From Batillaria attramentaria (taxonomy: Eukaryota > Mollusca > Gastropoda > Batillariidae): a stretch of 64,000 nt of DNA. Location: NCBI GenBank assembly GCA_018292915.2, contig JACVVK020000343.1, forward strand, positions 473,501-537,500, in the 5' to 3' direction. The notes under the pieces are model-generated. The model worked only from the letters and a program-made list of their open reading frames with translations, ran no database searches and was not told the origin of the DNA. Made by a program: the position numbers and the translations under genes. Shown here piece by piece: positions 11,290 through 23,160 of the stretch (positions are counted from its first letter, which is position 1; the number at the start of each line of letters is the position of its first letter).

Positions 11290-11662
11290 GCTAGACAATA
11301 TTCACAACCGTGTACATTTTCACACATTTCGTACAGCGATCGAGTAGCCCATGTTTTTGACTATTTTGGTCCTGTATTCCAAACTGAATCGGGCAAGATT
11401 AACGGTTCCTTGACGGCTGTTACTGCAGCAAATATGAGTATTATCAAAGTGCAACACTTCCACTAAGCCAAGTTTAAATCCATGCAGACATAAATTAATT
11501 ATGATTTTTTTTATAGTTAGACCGCTGGTGCACAACCCCAAACTTACTTGGTAGGGATTGAGTTAAACTGAAGATTTACTCCAGTTTTTACGCTTTGTCT
11601 TCATTCTTTACCTAAACTAAAACACAACAGCGAAGAAAATGTCCTCCAGACATACTCCACAA

Positions 11663-11668
11663 TTTATT
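11663..11668 (-). terminator. Candidate polyadenylation signal of vWA gene A
   Basis: TTTATT on the plus strand is AATAAA on the minus strand, about 300 bp after the stop codon of gene A. Confidence 0.45.
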
Positions 11669-11965
11669 TACAATACTCGGTTACACACAAAAAAATGTAC
11701 AGCAGGAGAAAATGTTTGACTTCTAGTACGTTTCCAGAGCTGCTGAAAACGGATGAAACAATTTACAGATCTCTGGGTGCTTTTTGATAGGAGTTTATAT
11801 CCACGATTTTATAAAGCAGTTTGCATATTTTATCCCAGTCGGATCAGTCTGGCCACGAAAGGCAGACTGAGTAATCTGAACACGGTTCCAGTTCCACATC
11901 ACTGTCACTGTTTCTGTACAAGCAATGTATGCTTCAGATCTAGAAATATTTTCAGTGGGTTTTGT

Positions 11966-13588
11966 TCACGCAATGCTGCCTGCAATTTGAACTTTCACCA
12001 TGAGATTTCCTTTGGGGACCCACACGTCTCTATGGCAACCGTTGCGAGTGCACCAAGCGTAATCATACACAGTGTCCAGTTGTTCTTTCACTTCAGAACG
12101 AGGCTGTCGTCGGCCCAGATTTGCATAGCGCACCCAAACACGGCATCCACTGCGCATGACACGGTCCAGCTGCGCGCGAACACTAGGAGACGCCAGTAAT
12201 CTCGACAGAGTCAGACGACTGGCTGAGCTGGTTGGCAGCACGCGACACCAGACCACGTGACGACGAGCACCAGCACGGGTTTGAACCGCTACCTCACAAA
12301 TAATAGCGCCAGTCTTGCGCCCTGCATCCTCCAGCAAAGGCCCGCCTCTAGCACGTGCTGCACCCTTCATGAACGCCCGCCATTTGCCTGACGTCACTTC
12401 CGTCCCAACAGGTACAGCGCCCAGTTTCCATGAAGACCACTTGAGATCGTTGAAGCGGAAGTTGGTCTCAGGTACGAGTTCACGATTCAGCTTCCGGTAG
12501 ACGGCGGCCTTGGCAGCCTGCAATGGAAGGATTAAGAAGAAAATGAACAAACGGATTGCTCTATGCTGCTGAAGATCGTCCACAGAAAGATGTTTAACAA
12601 TCCAGTTTCAATGAGTTTGGGTGAGTGAAAATCACCCTCCACAAGGCTCGGTCTTTATGTCGCTAGCCTTGTTTGTGAATTCTAAGATCGTTCCCCTCGT
12701 AATGATCAGTGAGACTGAATACAAAATTAACAACTCACCTTTGACGTCACTGGCTTGCTTGTCGATTTCTTGCCGGCCATTTTGGCGCCATCCACAAGTT
12801 TCTTGGCAGCAGCAATAGAGACTTTCTTAGGTTTCGGGGTTTTTTTGAATGAGGATGTCTTGATGAGGGAGGGGGGTTTGGCAATGGATGGGGTCTTGGC
12901 AATGGATGGGGCCTTGCCAATGGAGGGGGTCTTGGCGAGAGAGGGAGTCGCTGTAGACGCCCCGGAATCTGCCCGCCGGAGAGTGCCGAAGACGCCCTCT
13001 AGGTCACGATGGAGGTTCTTCCGGCCTTCACGTGCACGTACTTCCGCTTCATAATTCTGAAATCAGAATTCACCAGGTTTTGAATAATTACTGACGTTTC
13101 AACTCACCGTCCTATGTACATCAAATCCCCTTCTACTTCTTAGAGTGTTATTGTTTTGTGTACTCAGTATTGACCGTCGTTTGTGGCCATGCCTTAAATC
13201 ATTTTGATATCGTCCACCAAACTTGTAAACCATCTCTTATAAACCCGCTAAGATAAAGCAAATCGAGCTTGGAAGTCAGAATGAGCAATACCTGAAGGAA
13301 CTCTGCCCCCTTCTCGCGGTAGCAGATGGCCATGATGACGTCACAAAGGGTGTTGAACTGGGACAGTTTCAGGTGCTGACCTCCCGTCACATCGGCCATT
13401 GTCTGGAAAAACTGGGTGGACTCTGCGCTGTCGTCGACTTGCACACCGTAAACTCTTACACCCTGAAATACAGGATAGAAAGCGAAATGGTGAGGAGATG
13501 GAAGGTTAAAAGTACGAGACTAAAATATGCCTTACTAGCACAAAATTTTTACTGTAAAGTTCGTAATCAGTAAACCACAAGTAGGGTT

Positions 13589-13636
<48 letters not shown>

Positions 13637-14168
13637 GTTTTTAAAGGACATACGAATAAATGTGGTAAAAGCGATGCGGGAATTTTAGACAAATTATTCA
13701 TTTCATGATCACCAAACTCACCATGTCTGCCAGAAGCTGCGTCTCCTGCTTCCAGTCTATCTTGTCCTTGTTCTGCTTGTAGCTGGGTGGGTGGGGGAAG
13801 GCGTCGCCAATGACAACCAGAACTCTCTGAGACCCGTCGGTCCACTTGAGATCTTTCCTGACCAGTCTCAGCATCACTTCGTAAGCCTCAGGCTCATCTC
13901 CACCGAAAGTGGAGTCCACAGTATTGACGAAGTTCACCAGCTTGGGCAGGTCGTCCGTGAAGTCGACGTGTGTCGTGATGTACTTGGCGCGGTCGCAGTA
14001 GTCGCCGTGTGCGATGACGGCCGTGGTGACGGCGGGGATGTCGGTCTGTAGTCGTTGCAGCATGTCGGAGATCCTCCCCCGTACTTCTGTCAGAGCCTCT
14101 GACATGGAGCCCGTCGTGTCGAACGAGAAAGCCACTTGCAGGGGACCGTTAGGCAACATGGACGTCAT
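11966..14168 (-). CDS. vWA-domain protein, paralogue A (495 aa)
   Basis: Four coding exons, 14168-13722, 13462-13292, 13056-12739 and 12517-11966, join in phase 0 with GT-AG sites to 495 aa. Exons 1-2 encode an intracellular-type von Willebrand A domain with no signal peptide. Its MIDAS is D17-T-T-G-S21, then GGDEPEA at 89-95 and GDAFPHPP at 121-128. Exon 3 is a Lys/Ser/Pro linker with repeated PSIAKT-type units and a KKTPKPKK motif, like histone H1 tails. Exon 4 is a basic C-terminal domain of 183 residues that I do not recognise. Start: ATG at 14168, after an acceptor at 14200. A 5' UTR exon ends at 14770. Metal-dependent protein binding is inferred from the family; the partner is unknown. 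Residue 88 is Phe, where the usual motif has Gly. Confidence 0.85.
13591..13635. repeat. (GTT)n in intron 1 of gene A
   Basis: About 15 GTT units. The equivalent run in gene B, 19198-19220, has roughly half as many, so the introns are homologous but differ in repeat length. Confidence 0.85.
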
Positions 14169-14769
14169 TTTGATGAAGAAAGTGGGTTGAAGGAGATTTC
14201 TGTAAAATAAAGAGAAACGAGTAAAGTTATCAAATTGTTATGCTCTAGTATAGCTTATTATTCAATGATGAGTAATGTAGTATAGCAAAAAGAACATTTA
14301 ACTTATCATTAAAGCAGAAAAAACATCTTGCTTGTGTGATCTGTTTGGCGCGATCATATCGCACAGTACTTTCTCAAGCTGCATGTATGAAGGGGAATTT
14401 CAGTGTTTGTTTTCCAGAGCGTTGTCAATAGTTTTCATTCTTGTTAACTACAGCAACTTCCACATCAGTCAGTGTCTTCTTTTTCACCCCACCCCATCCC
14501 CGCCCCTTCCGCCACTATGATGTCATATGTTACAACTGATTTGTTGAAGTCGGGCTGCTGCTAGTGCTAGCCTCGTTCCAACTGAAGGTTGTTGTTATGG
14601 TTGACTCTGGCCGCCAGACTGAGCTGAGGCTACAGTAAAATATTATTTGTATTCTGATATTGTGGGGGGGGGGGGGATATATTGCAGCCAGGGCCACCTC
14701 CTAGAATAACAACCAACACTGAGCGCCCGACGGAAACAAGAGACTGATAAAGAGGCTCCTGTTATTTAC

Positions 14770-15145
14770 CTTTTAACAAATTATCTAGAGCTTTAGCAGT
14801 GGACGCTGAGCTGAAGTGAAAATAGTGATGCGTTGTGTAAGTCTCCCGATCGTTTAGTGTCCAGCGAGACGTGAAGACGTGACCTGATCCGTCGGAAACT
14901 GCTATAACTGATTCAGATTGATTTCTCAGTGAGAACGCTAGTCGTCTCTGTGAGCTTGCAGCAAGCAGGTCGTGTTGTCGACTGTGTCTGTGAGTTGACT
15001 GTTCCACACAAGCTGTCGAGCAGCTTTTATAGGGGCAAGCTCGAGACACAAATAGTATCTTGCTTCGCAGAGCCCGTTTGGCGGCCAGGTTAGTATGCTT
15101 CGCAGAGATGCCGCGCGCGCCACGCTTCGCGGAGAGTTGACGTCA
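14770..15145 (-). promoter_or_regulatory. Promoter and 5' UTR exon of vWA gene A
   Basis: On the minus strand TATAAAAG lies at 15031-15024. Upstream are GCTTCGCAGAGC at 15062, GCTTCGCAGAGA at 15097, GCTTCGCGGAGA at 15124 and a perfect CRE, TGACGTCA, at 15138-15145. Transcription should start about 25-30 bp past the TATA box. The 5' UTR exon ends with the donor AAAAG|GTAAATAAC at 14770/14769 and splices to 14199. The layout matches gene B almost to the base. Confidence 0.75.
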
Positions 15146-15756
15146 CTTGCTCACGAGTCTAGCAGTGAGGACGGCTTGACACAATGGCCCACTTGGGGTT
15201 TTTGTTGTTGTTGTTTGTTTGTTTGTTTGTTTGTTTGTTTTTTAGCTGCCAATGTAAATGTCCAAGGTGAACGTTATCTAGAGCAGCATAATCTAGTTCA
15301 ACTATTATCATTAGCGTTAATAATCTGGCCAACGTTATGACCTGTACTGATTTTCAGTAAACTGAAGGGAGCTGAATTAAAACTGAAGAGCTTAGGCACG
15401 GTGTTCGATAGTTCGGCCGGGTAACCCATGAGTGATCGGGGAAGTCACACCTCGATTAGAGGGACGCCCTGCCCAGGTGATCGATAGCTGATGACTAAGC
15501 TTAGTTAAGGAACTTTAGAGATCAGGAAAAAAACAAACAAACAAAAAACACACACACACACACACTTTCTTGAGGAATGTTATTGCTGGACCTGTTTCAG
15601 TTGTTTTTAGTTTGTCAGTTTGTATTCGTTTATATCCGTAACTTATTGCCCGCCAAGCCGGCTCAGACACACTGAGGCCACATGCTTAAAAAAAAAAAAA
15701 AAAAACGTTTTGCCTTGCCGCAGCGTCTTGCTGTCAGTTTTCACGAATCAAGGTGT

Positions 15757-15818
15757 TTGTTTGTTTGTTTGTTTGTTTGTTTGTTTGTTTGTTTGTTTTT
15801 TGTTTGTTTGTTTGTTAA
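15757..15818. repeat. (GTTT)n microsatellite
   Basis: About 15 GTTT units. A second shorter run lies at 15209-15240. Confidence 0.9.
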
Positions 15819-16098
15819 GGCCCACAACAGCAACACTGTAACTTGTGGAAGTGGCAGACTTCAGGACTGAGACGTGATAGTGAGCAAAGAGACAAATCTC
15901 ACGAGTAACTGACGACATTTTGTTCTGAAACAATGGACCACACATTCAGACGAGAACTTGAGGAACTGTACAGGAAACACAAGAAAACGGGATATGAAAA
16001 ACCACATCGCCGACTACGGTGACGATATTGTCAACAATGAAACCTGACAATCTATATCATCAGAAAGAATCACAGAAATGTCTTCAACGTAGTTCAGG

Positions 16099-16241
16099 TT
16101 TTTTTTTTTTGTTGTTGTTTTTTTTTTTTGGGGGGGGGGGGGGTTGTTTTGTTTTGTGTGTTTTTTTTTTTGTTTTTTTTTTTTTTTTTTTTTGGGGGGG
16201 GGGTTGTTTTTTGTTTTTTTTTGGGGGTGTGTTTTTTTTTT
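16099..16241. repeat. T/G-only low-complexity tract
   Basis: Long T runs alternate with runs of up to about 14 G and almost no A or C occurs. Similar tracts lie at 33770-34190 and 55905-56206. Confidence 0.85.
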
Positions 16242-16941
16242 CACATACTGATAAATTATGTAATGTAGCTTTGCCCAGTTTTGCTATCACAATGATTGTG
16301 TTCCTTCCCTGGACTGAGGTCTCAATCTTTTATTTCACTGAAGAAACCTGCCGCACAGTGCTTCAACTGGTGAGGAAGCTTGAGCCGTGTGTGTTAGAAA
16401 TCAATTGTCATGTTGTTACTAATTTTCTTGTCATTTAGGTGGACATTATCTTTAGTCACGGTCAGCTCTAGGATCACAAACTAACAGACACCCAAAACAT
16501 TCATCCCTTTAGTTATTGCCGATTTCTTGTTTCTAAGACTAGAATCTGTGAAAATGCGGTATCATGTTGTTGCTGTTGTTGTTCGTTTTGCTGGTGGTGT
16601 ACGTAGTCTATAACTTGATAGTCTTGTTGTTCGTGACGATAATGATAATGATAACGACGACGATGATGATGATGATGACTACAGTGACGATAATATCGTT
16701 TCCATAACTATGATAGTTGTTGCCGTCGCAGATGTTATGCTTTTGCTGTTTTGTTCTTATAATTATTGGTGTTGTTGCTGACGTAGATTCCTACATGGCT
16801 ACAACGAACTGTCAACTCTGTTTTTATGTGTATTTCGGAACCGGAATTTTGAGCCTGAAGCGTTCTGGTATAGGAACTTTGTTTCTTATAGTCCTGTCTT
16901 TTTTAAGTTGAAGGGTCATTCATTTTTCTTTGATGTTGGTA

Positions 16942-17055
<114 letters not shown>

Positions 17056-17109
17056 TGAGTAATTTCTTTCTTCCTTCCACAAATTAATTACATGTATTCG
17101 TTTCTTCGT

Positions 17110-17115
17110 TTTATT
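17110..17115 (-). terminator. Candidate polyadenylation signal of vWA gene B
   Basis: AATAAA on the minus strand inside GTTTTATTTC, a context conserved at 22502-22508 downstream of gene C. Confidence 0.4.
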
Positions 17116-17572
17116 TCTAGTATTATCAAGATTCCAGTAATATCAAGGAGTATACACATCATAAACATCCATTCTCATACATAATACTCTTATTGCACAC
17201 TCTCCTTTGTAGCACACATTCTTTCGTTTTATATTTACAACCAAGCATAGCACATGGAGCTAGGGCAAGATAAACATTCACTTCAGTCTTCAGTAAATAC
17301 AACGGTAAAACATGACTTTTGCTCGGGCGTGACACACAGATACAAATACAGATGTAGAGAGAATGGAAATGCTTTCTTGGCAGTGTTTCTTTCCACAACA
17401 ATTCAGCAATCTCAACTTTCACCAGTGCTTCCTCCAGAAACTGAAGGAATATTCATCATTCAGCACATGTCTCTTCTGGGTCATCAACGCGAATGACTCA
17501 AACTCTCAAATGTCAATGTTCTGTACACGCAATGTTCATATACATCAGATCTTGGAATATTTCTGTTTCTGT

Positions 17573-19753
17573 TCACGCGGCAATGCCGCCTGCAATTTGA
17601 ACTTTCACCATAGGATTTCCGTTAGGCACCCACACGTCTCTATGGTAACCGTTGCTTGCGCACCAAGCGTAGTCATACACAGTGTCCAGTTGCTCTTTCA
17701 CTTCAGAACGAGGCTGTCGTCGGCCCAGAATTGCGTATCGCACCCACACACGGCATCCACTGCGCATGACACGGTCCAGCTGCGCGCGAACACTAGGAGA
17801 CGCCAGTAATCTCGACAGAGTCAGACGATTGGCTGAGCTGGTTGGCAGCACCCGACACCAGACCACGTGACGGCGAGCACCAGCGCGGGTTTGAACCGCT
17901 ACCTCACAAAGAATAGCGCCAGTCTTGCGCCCAGCGCCCTCCAGCAAAGGCCCGCCTCTAGCACGCGCTGCACCCTTCATGAACGCCCGCCATTTGCCTG
18001 ACGTCACTTCCGTCCCAGCAGGTACAGCGCCCAGTTTCCATGAAGACCACTTGAGATCGTTGAAGCGGAAGTTGGTCTCAGGTACGAGTTCACGATTCAG
18101 CTTCCGGTAGACAGCGGCCTTGGCTACCTGCAATGGAAGGATTAAGAAGAAAATGAACAAACGGATTGATCTATGCTGCTGAAGATCGTCTGTACAAGGA
18201 TCTTCAGTTAACAATCCAGTTTCAATGAGATTGGGTGAGTGAAAATCACCCCCAAAAGGCTCGGTCTGTGTGTGGGTAGCTGTGTTTGTTAATAGTGAAT
18301 ACTAAGATCGTTCCCCTCGTAACGGTTAATAATTCTGAATACAAAATTAACAACTCACCTTTGACGTCACTGGCTTGCTTGTCGGTTTCTTGGTGGTCAT
18401 TTTGGCGCCAGCCACAAGTTTCTTGGCAGCAGCAATAGAGACTTTCTTAGGTTTCGGCGTTTTCTTGAATGAGGATGTCTTGATGAGGGAGGGGGTTTTG
18501 GCAATGGAGGGGGTCTTGGCAATGGATGGGGTCTTGGCGAGAGAGGGAGTCGCTGTAGACGCCCCGGAATCTGCCCGCCGGAGAGTGCCGAAGACGCCCT
18601 CTAGGTCACGATGGAGGTTCTTCCGGCCTTCACGTGCACGTACTTCCGCTTCATAATTCTGCAATCAGAATTGAGAATTCACCAGGTTTTGAATAATTAA
18701 TGACGATTCAACTCACCGTCCTATGTACATCAAATCCCATTATACTTCTTGGAGTGTTATTGTTTTGTGTACTCAGTATTGACCGTCGTGTGTGGCCATG
18801 CCTTAAATCATTGTGATACCGTCCACAAAACGTGTAAACCATCTCTTATAAACCCGCTAAGATAAAGCAAATCGAGGTTGGAAGTCAGAAAGAGCAATAC
18901 CTGAAGGAACTCTGCCCCCTTCTCGCGGTAGCAGATGGCCATGATGACGTCACAAAGGGTGTTGAACTGGGACAGTTTCAGGTGCTGACCTCCCGTCACA
19001 TCGGCCATTGTCTGGAAAAACTGGGTGGACTGTGCACTGTCGTTGACTTGCACACCGTAAATTCTTACACCCTGAAATACAGGATAGAAAGCGAAATGGT
19101 GAGGAGATGGAAGGTTAAAAGTACGAGACTAAAATATGCCTTACTAGCACAAAATTTTTACTGTAAAGTTCATAATCAGTAAACCACAAGTAGGGTTTTG
19201 TTGTTGTTGTTGTTGTTGTTTGTTTTTAAAGGACATACGAATAAATGTGGTAAAAGCGATGCGGGAATTTTAGACAAATTATTCATTTCATGATCACCAA
19301 ACTCACCATGTCTGCCAGAAGCTGCGTCTCCTGCTTCCAGTCAATCTTGTCCTTGTTCTGCTTGTCGTTGGGTGGGTGGGGGAAGGCGTCGCCAATGACA
19401 ACCAGAACTCTCTGAGACCCGTCGGTCCACTTGAGATCTTTCCTGACCAGTCTCAGCATCACTTCGTAAGCCTCAGGCTCATCTCCGCCGAACGTGGAGT
19501 CCACAGTATTGACGAAGTTCACAAGCTTGGGCAGGTCGTCCGTGAAGTCGACGTGTGTCGTGATGTACTTGGCGCGGTCGCAGTAGTCGCCGTGTGCGAT
19601 GACGGCCGTGGTGACGGCGGGGATGTCGGTCTGTAGTCGTTGCAGCATGTCGGAGATCCTCCCCCGTACTTCTGTCAGAGCCCCTGACATGGAGCCCGTC
19701 GTGTCGAACGAGAAAGCCACTTGCAGGGGACCGTTAGGCAACATGGACGCCAT
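17573..19753 (-). CDS. vWA-domain protein, paralogue B (490 aa)
   Basis: Exons 19753-19307, 19071-18901, 18658-18359 and 18127-17573 join in phase 0 to 490 aa. The domain order is that of gene A. The vWA MIDAS is D17-T-T-G-S21 with GGDEPEA at 89-95 and GDAFPHPP at 121-128. The linker is 100 codons with one hexapeptide unit fewer than A. The C-terminal domain has one extra terminal residue (GGIAA). Intron 1 is nearly identical to that of gene A, including the (GTT)n run. A and B are therefore the most recent duplicates, or have been kept alike by gene conversion. The start at 19753 follows the acceptor TTTTTACAG and the conserved leader CATCAAAATG. No inactivating change is seen. Confidence 0.85.
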
Positions 19754-20274
19754 TTTGATGAAGACTGAACTGAAGTGGATTGAAGGAGATTTCTGTAAAA
19801 ACAAACAGAAAGAATGGAAATGTATGAAATTGTAATTGTGTAATATACAGTAATTTATCACAACAGATAGAACATTGAACGTATCCGTAAAGCAAGAAAA
19901 AAAATACTGCTTGTGTGATTTTTTTGGCGCGATCGTTTACATGTATCAACCGGGAATTTTAATGTTTGTTTTCCAGAACGCTGTCAGTGATTTTCGTTCA
20001 TGTCAACTTCAACAGTAGTGTGCACTGGTTCCTTCTCCCCCCCCCCCTAACCTCCCCCCCACCCGCCCCAATGTTATTTTCATACTCTAAGGCTGTTGTC
20101 ATTGTTGACTCTGGCCAGGCTGACCTGAGAGACTCAGTACTGTAACAATTTAGTTCTGTCATAGCGGTCTGTTTACTGATGCGGGTAACCCATGGTAATC
20201 TCACTGCATAACTGATGACTAACAGCCTTTGGTGGCAACAGACTGAGATGAAGAGGCCCCTGCCGTTATTTACC

Positions 20275-20658
20275 TTTTAACAAGGATAATCTAGAGCTTT
20301 AGGAGTGGACAGCTGCGGTAGACACACTGAGTTCACTTTCTCGGCTTGCACTGTAGTGTGCTGATCGTTTCCGCAATGTCAGTCCAGAACTGAGGAAGAT
20401 TGGATTCAGGAACAGTACAATTATTCCGATTTTTGCAGTGTTAGGCTATAGTCGATCGGCTGTTTGGGCTAGAAGCAGGCAGGTCGTACTCTCGACTGTG
20501 TCTGTGAGTTGACTGTACCACGCAAGGCGTCGGGCAGCTTTTATAGGCTGCACGCTTGAGGCACACAACCATCTTGCTTCGCGGAGCCCGCGGGCTGCCA
20601 GGTTAGTACGCTTCGCGGAGCTGTCGCGCGCGCCACGCTTCGCGGAGTGTTGACGTCA
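20275..20658 (-). promoter_or_regulatory. Promoter and 5' UTR exon of vWA gene B
   Basis: TATAAAAG is at 20545-20538. Boxes GCTTCGCGGAGC lie at 20576 and 20610, GCTTCGCGGAG at 20637, and CRE TGACGTCA at 20651-20658. Distances from the TATA box are 31, 65, 92 and 106 bp, against 31, 66, 93 and 107 in gene A. The 5' UTR exon ends at 20275 with donor GTAAATAAC, as in gene A. Confidence 0.75.
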
Positions 20659-20856
20659 CCTACTGGCGGCCTGACACAATAACCTGCTTGCGTATCTATA
20701 CTGGGCGGGTTTAGTTGGTCATGTCTGGAGTGATATGATTAAAAATGTCCAAAGTGAATGTTATCTAAGGCAGAAAAAGCTTTCTAGCGATTATCATTTG
20801 TTGTCAGTCGTTGTTTGTATTGAAGTCAGCTGTTCAGTTTTCCGTGTTAGGGTTTG

Positions 20857-20868
20857 TCAGTGTGTGTG

Positions 20869-20920
<52 letters not shown>

Positions 20921-20921
20921 T
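20857..20921. repeat. (GT)n-(GTGC)n microsatellite
   Basis: A GT run changes into about 10 GTGC units. Confidence 0.9.
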
Positions 20922-22121
20922 TGTATATATCTTACCAACGTCAGACACGGTGAGATGGGCCGATGCGGCTCTCATGAATAAACCGTTTGGCCTTGTCGTG
21001 CTCGCTCGAAGTGTCTCTTTCTTTCTTTCTTTCTTTCTTTGTTAAGGCTCAACCAGCTAAGAGGAACAACACTGGAGCTTGTGGAAGTGACACACATGCA
21101 TTCAGGACTTAGACGTGACAGTGAGCAAAGGGACAAGTAATGCTCTCAAGTCATGGATTTTATCTGAGTCAATCATACAACCAGACAAAAAAAAATGAGG
21201 GAAAGTGTGCAGAAAACATGTTAAAACTTTAAACAACAGCAAGGACTACAGCGATGTCACAGTTGTCAGTAATGAAACTTAATAATCGCCGTAATCAGAC
21301 AAAATGGGCAAGGAAATGTGACCTATACTGTTTTTCACATACAGCCTGCATGTCTGCTTCCAGTGTTGCCATCACAGAATGTTCCTTTCCTACAGATTTT
21401 AAACTTTTACTTCATTGAAGAAGCCTGCCGTACAGTGTTTCCGCTGGTCAGTGAGGAAGGTTTGTCATGGGTATTGGAACTGTCATGTTGTTATTAGTAT
21501 TCTTGGCATTTAGGTGGACATTATCTGTCGTCAGGGTCAGAGCCAAAGATCAGAAAGTAATACCTTTGGGTATTGCGGATTTCTTGTTCATACGACTAGA
21601 ATCTGTGGCAATACAATATCATGTTGTTGTTGTTCGTGTTGCTGGTGGTCGGTGTACGTGGCAGAGTTTAGATAGATGGTGACGTTGTTTTGTGTACTTA
21701 CCATGGCAGCTGCTTTTGTCTCGTCCTGTTCCTCAGCTCCTTCACTTTAGTGTGCTGTTCTTAATTGTTATTCGTGACAATAATGATAACGATAACGACG
21801 ACGATGATGATGATGAGCACGATGACGATGATGGCCTTCCCATTGCTGTGACAGTTGCTGCCGTCGCAAATCTTATGCTTTTGTTGTGTTGTTCTTATAT
21901 TTGTGTTCTTGACGCAGATGTCTACAGCGAGATGTCAGTTCTGCTTTTTTATGCGTTTTTTCTTAAACTGAATATGTACATTTGTGTTCGGGGGGAGAGA
22001 GAGAGAGAGAGAGAGAGAGTTGCTGCATACTGTTCGTGCATGGATATTTGTCTTACAGTTCCGTCTATTTTTAAGGTGGGCGCCGGCTCTTTTATTTCGC
22101 TTTGATGTGAGTAGCACTGTG
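20922..22121. other. Upstream flank of gene B, homologous to the flank of gene A
   Basis: No gene is seen. (TTTC)n lies at 21017-21040, a GATAAC/GATGAT-rich stretch near 21780-21830, and (GA)n at 21993-22019. Confidence 0.5.

Positions 22122-22198
<77 letters not shown>
22122..22198. repeat. (GT)n microsatellite
   Basis: About 38 GT units. Confidence 0.9.
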
Positions 22199-22350
22199 AT
22201 ATTGTGCTTGCTCTTGTTAAAAAGAGAAAAAGGAAACCGACTCTGAGTCGAACCGCCCTATTTCTCTTGGCATGTAAAACGCATTTGATATGTACCGACT
22301 GAACGCACTTGATGAATGACTCAGTTTCGTAAGACCTGAAAGACCTATTT

Positions 22351-22353
<3 letters not shown>

Positions 22354-22421
<68 letters not shown>

Positions 22422-22426
22422 AGAGG
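22354..22426. repeat. (GT)n-(GA)n microsatellite
   Basis: A GT run passes into GA. It starts the 3' flank of gene C, which resembles the 3' flank of gene B. Confidence 0.9.
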
Positions 22427-23160
22427 AATTTCTCACATACACATCCGCTAAATAAATATTTGTCATTCCATAAAATAAAATTACATGTAATTTTTTGTTC
22501 GTTTTATTTCGAGTGTTATCAAGGAGTATACACATCACAAAAATACGTGTGTTGCCATTTGTATCATTCATCCTCATACATAATACTCGTATTGCACATT
22601 CTTCTTTGTAGCACACATTCTTTCGTTTTTTACTTACAACAACAAAGAACACACGTGGCAAGACAACATTTATCAAAGTTCTAATTATATATATCTACAA
22701 CGAGAAAGCCTGACGTATAGCTCCGGCGATGTACTCAAGCGGCCGAGTCGTTCTTTGTTTATATTGGTCCATCGACTTAACAAAAAGCAAATGCAATAAT
22801 TATTTGCAATTGCTACTCTCAACATCATTTGCTGACAGATTTTCTCGAAGCTGTAACGTAAAACAGTGGGGAGTTGTGGAACGGCAATATAACGGTTTCC
22901 GGAGCAGCTGAGAACAAAAGCAACACGGTAGATACAGACGGGAAACAAAATGCTTTCTGGTTTTCTTCACACAACAGTCTAGCAATTGTAACTACCATCA
23001 GTTTTTCCTCCCGTCACTGAAGGATAGTTTCAGTATAAGCCAGCACATGTCTCTTCGATGAAGTCAATGCGTATGGAAACAACGTGATCAGTCGAATGTC
23101 AATGTTTTATGTACACGCAATGTTTGTATACATCAGATCCTTGAATGTTTTTGTGTCTGT

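Noticed and set aside
11027..11347. Thr-His and Cys-Val repeat proteins in several places
   Set aside because: Translations of (AC)n/(GT)n microsatellites in all frames.
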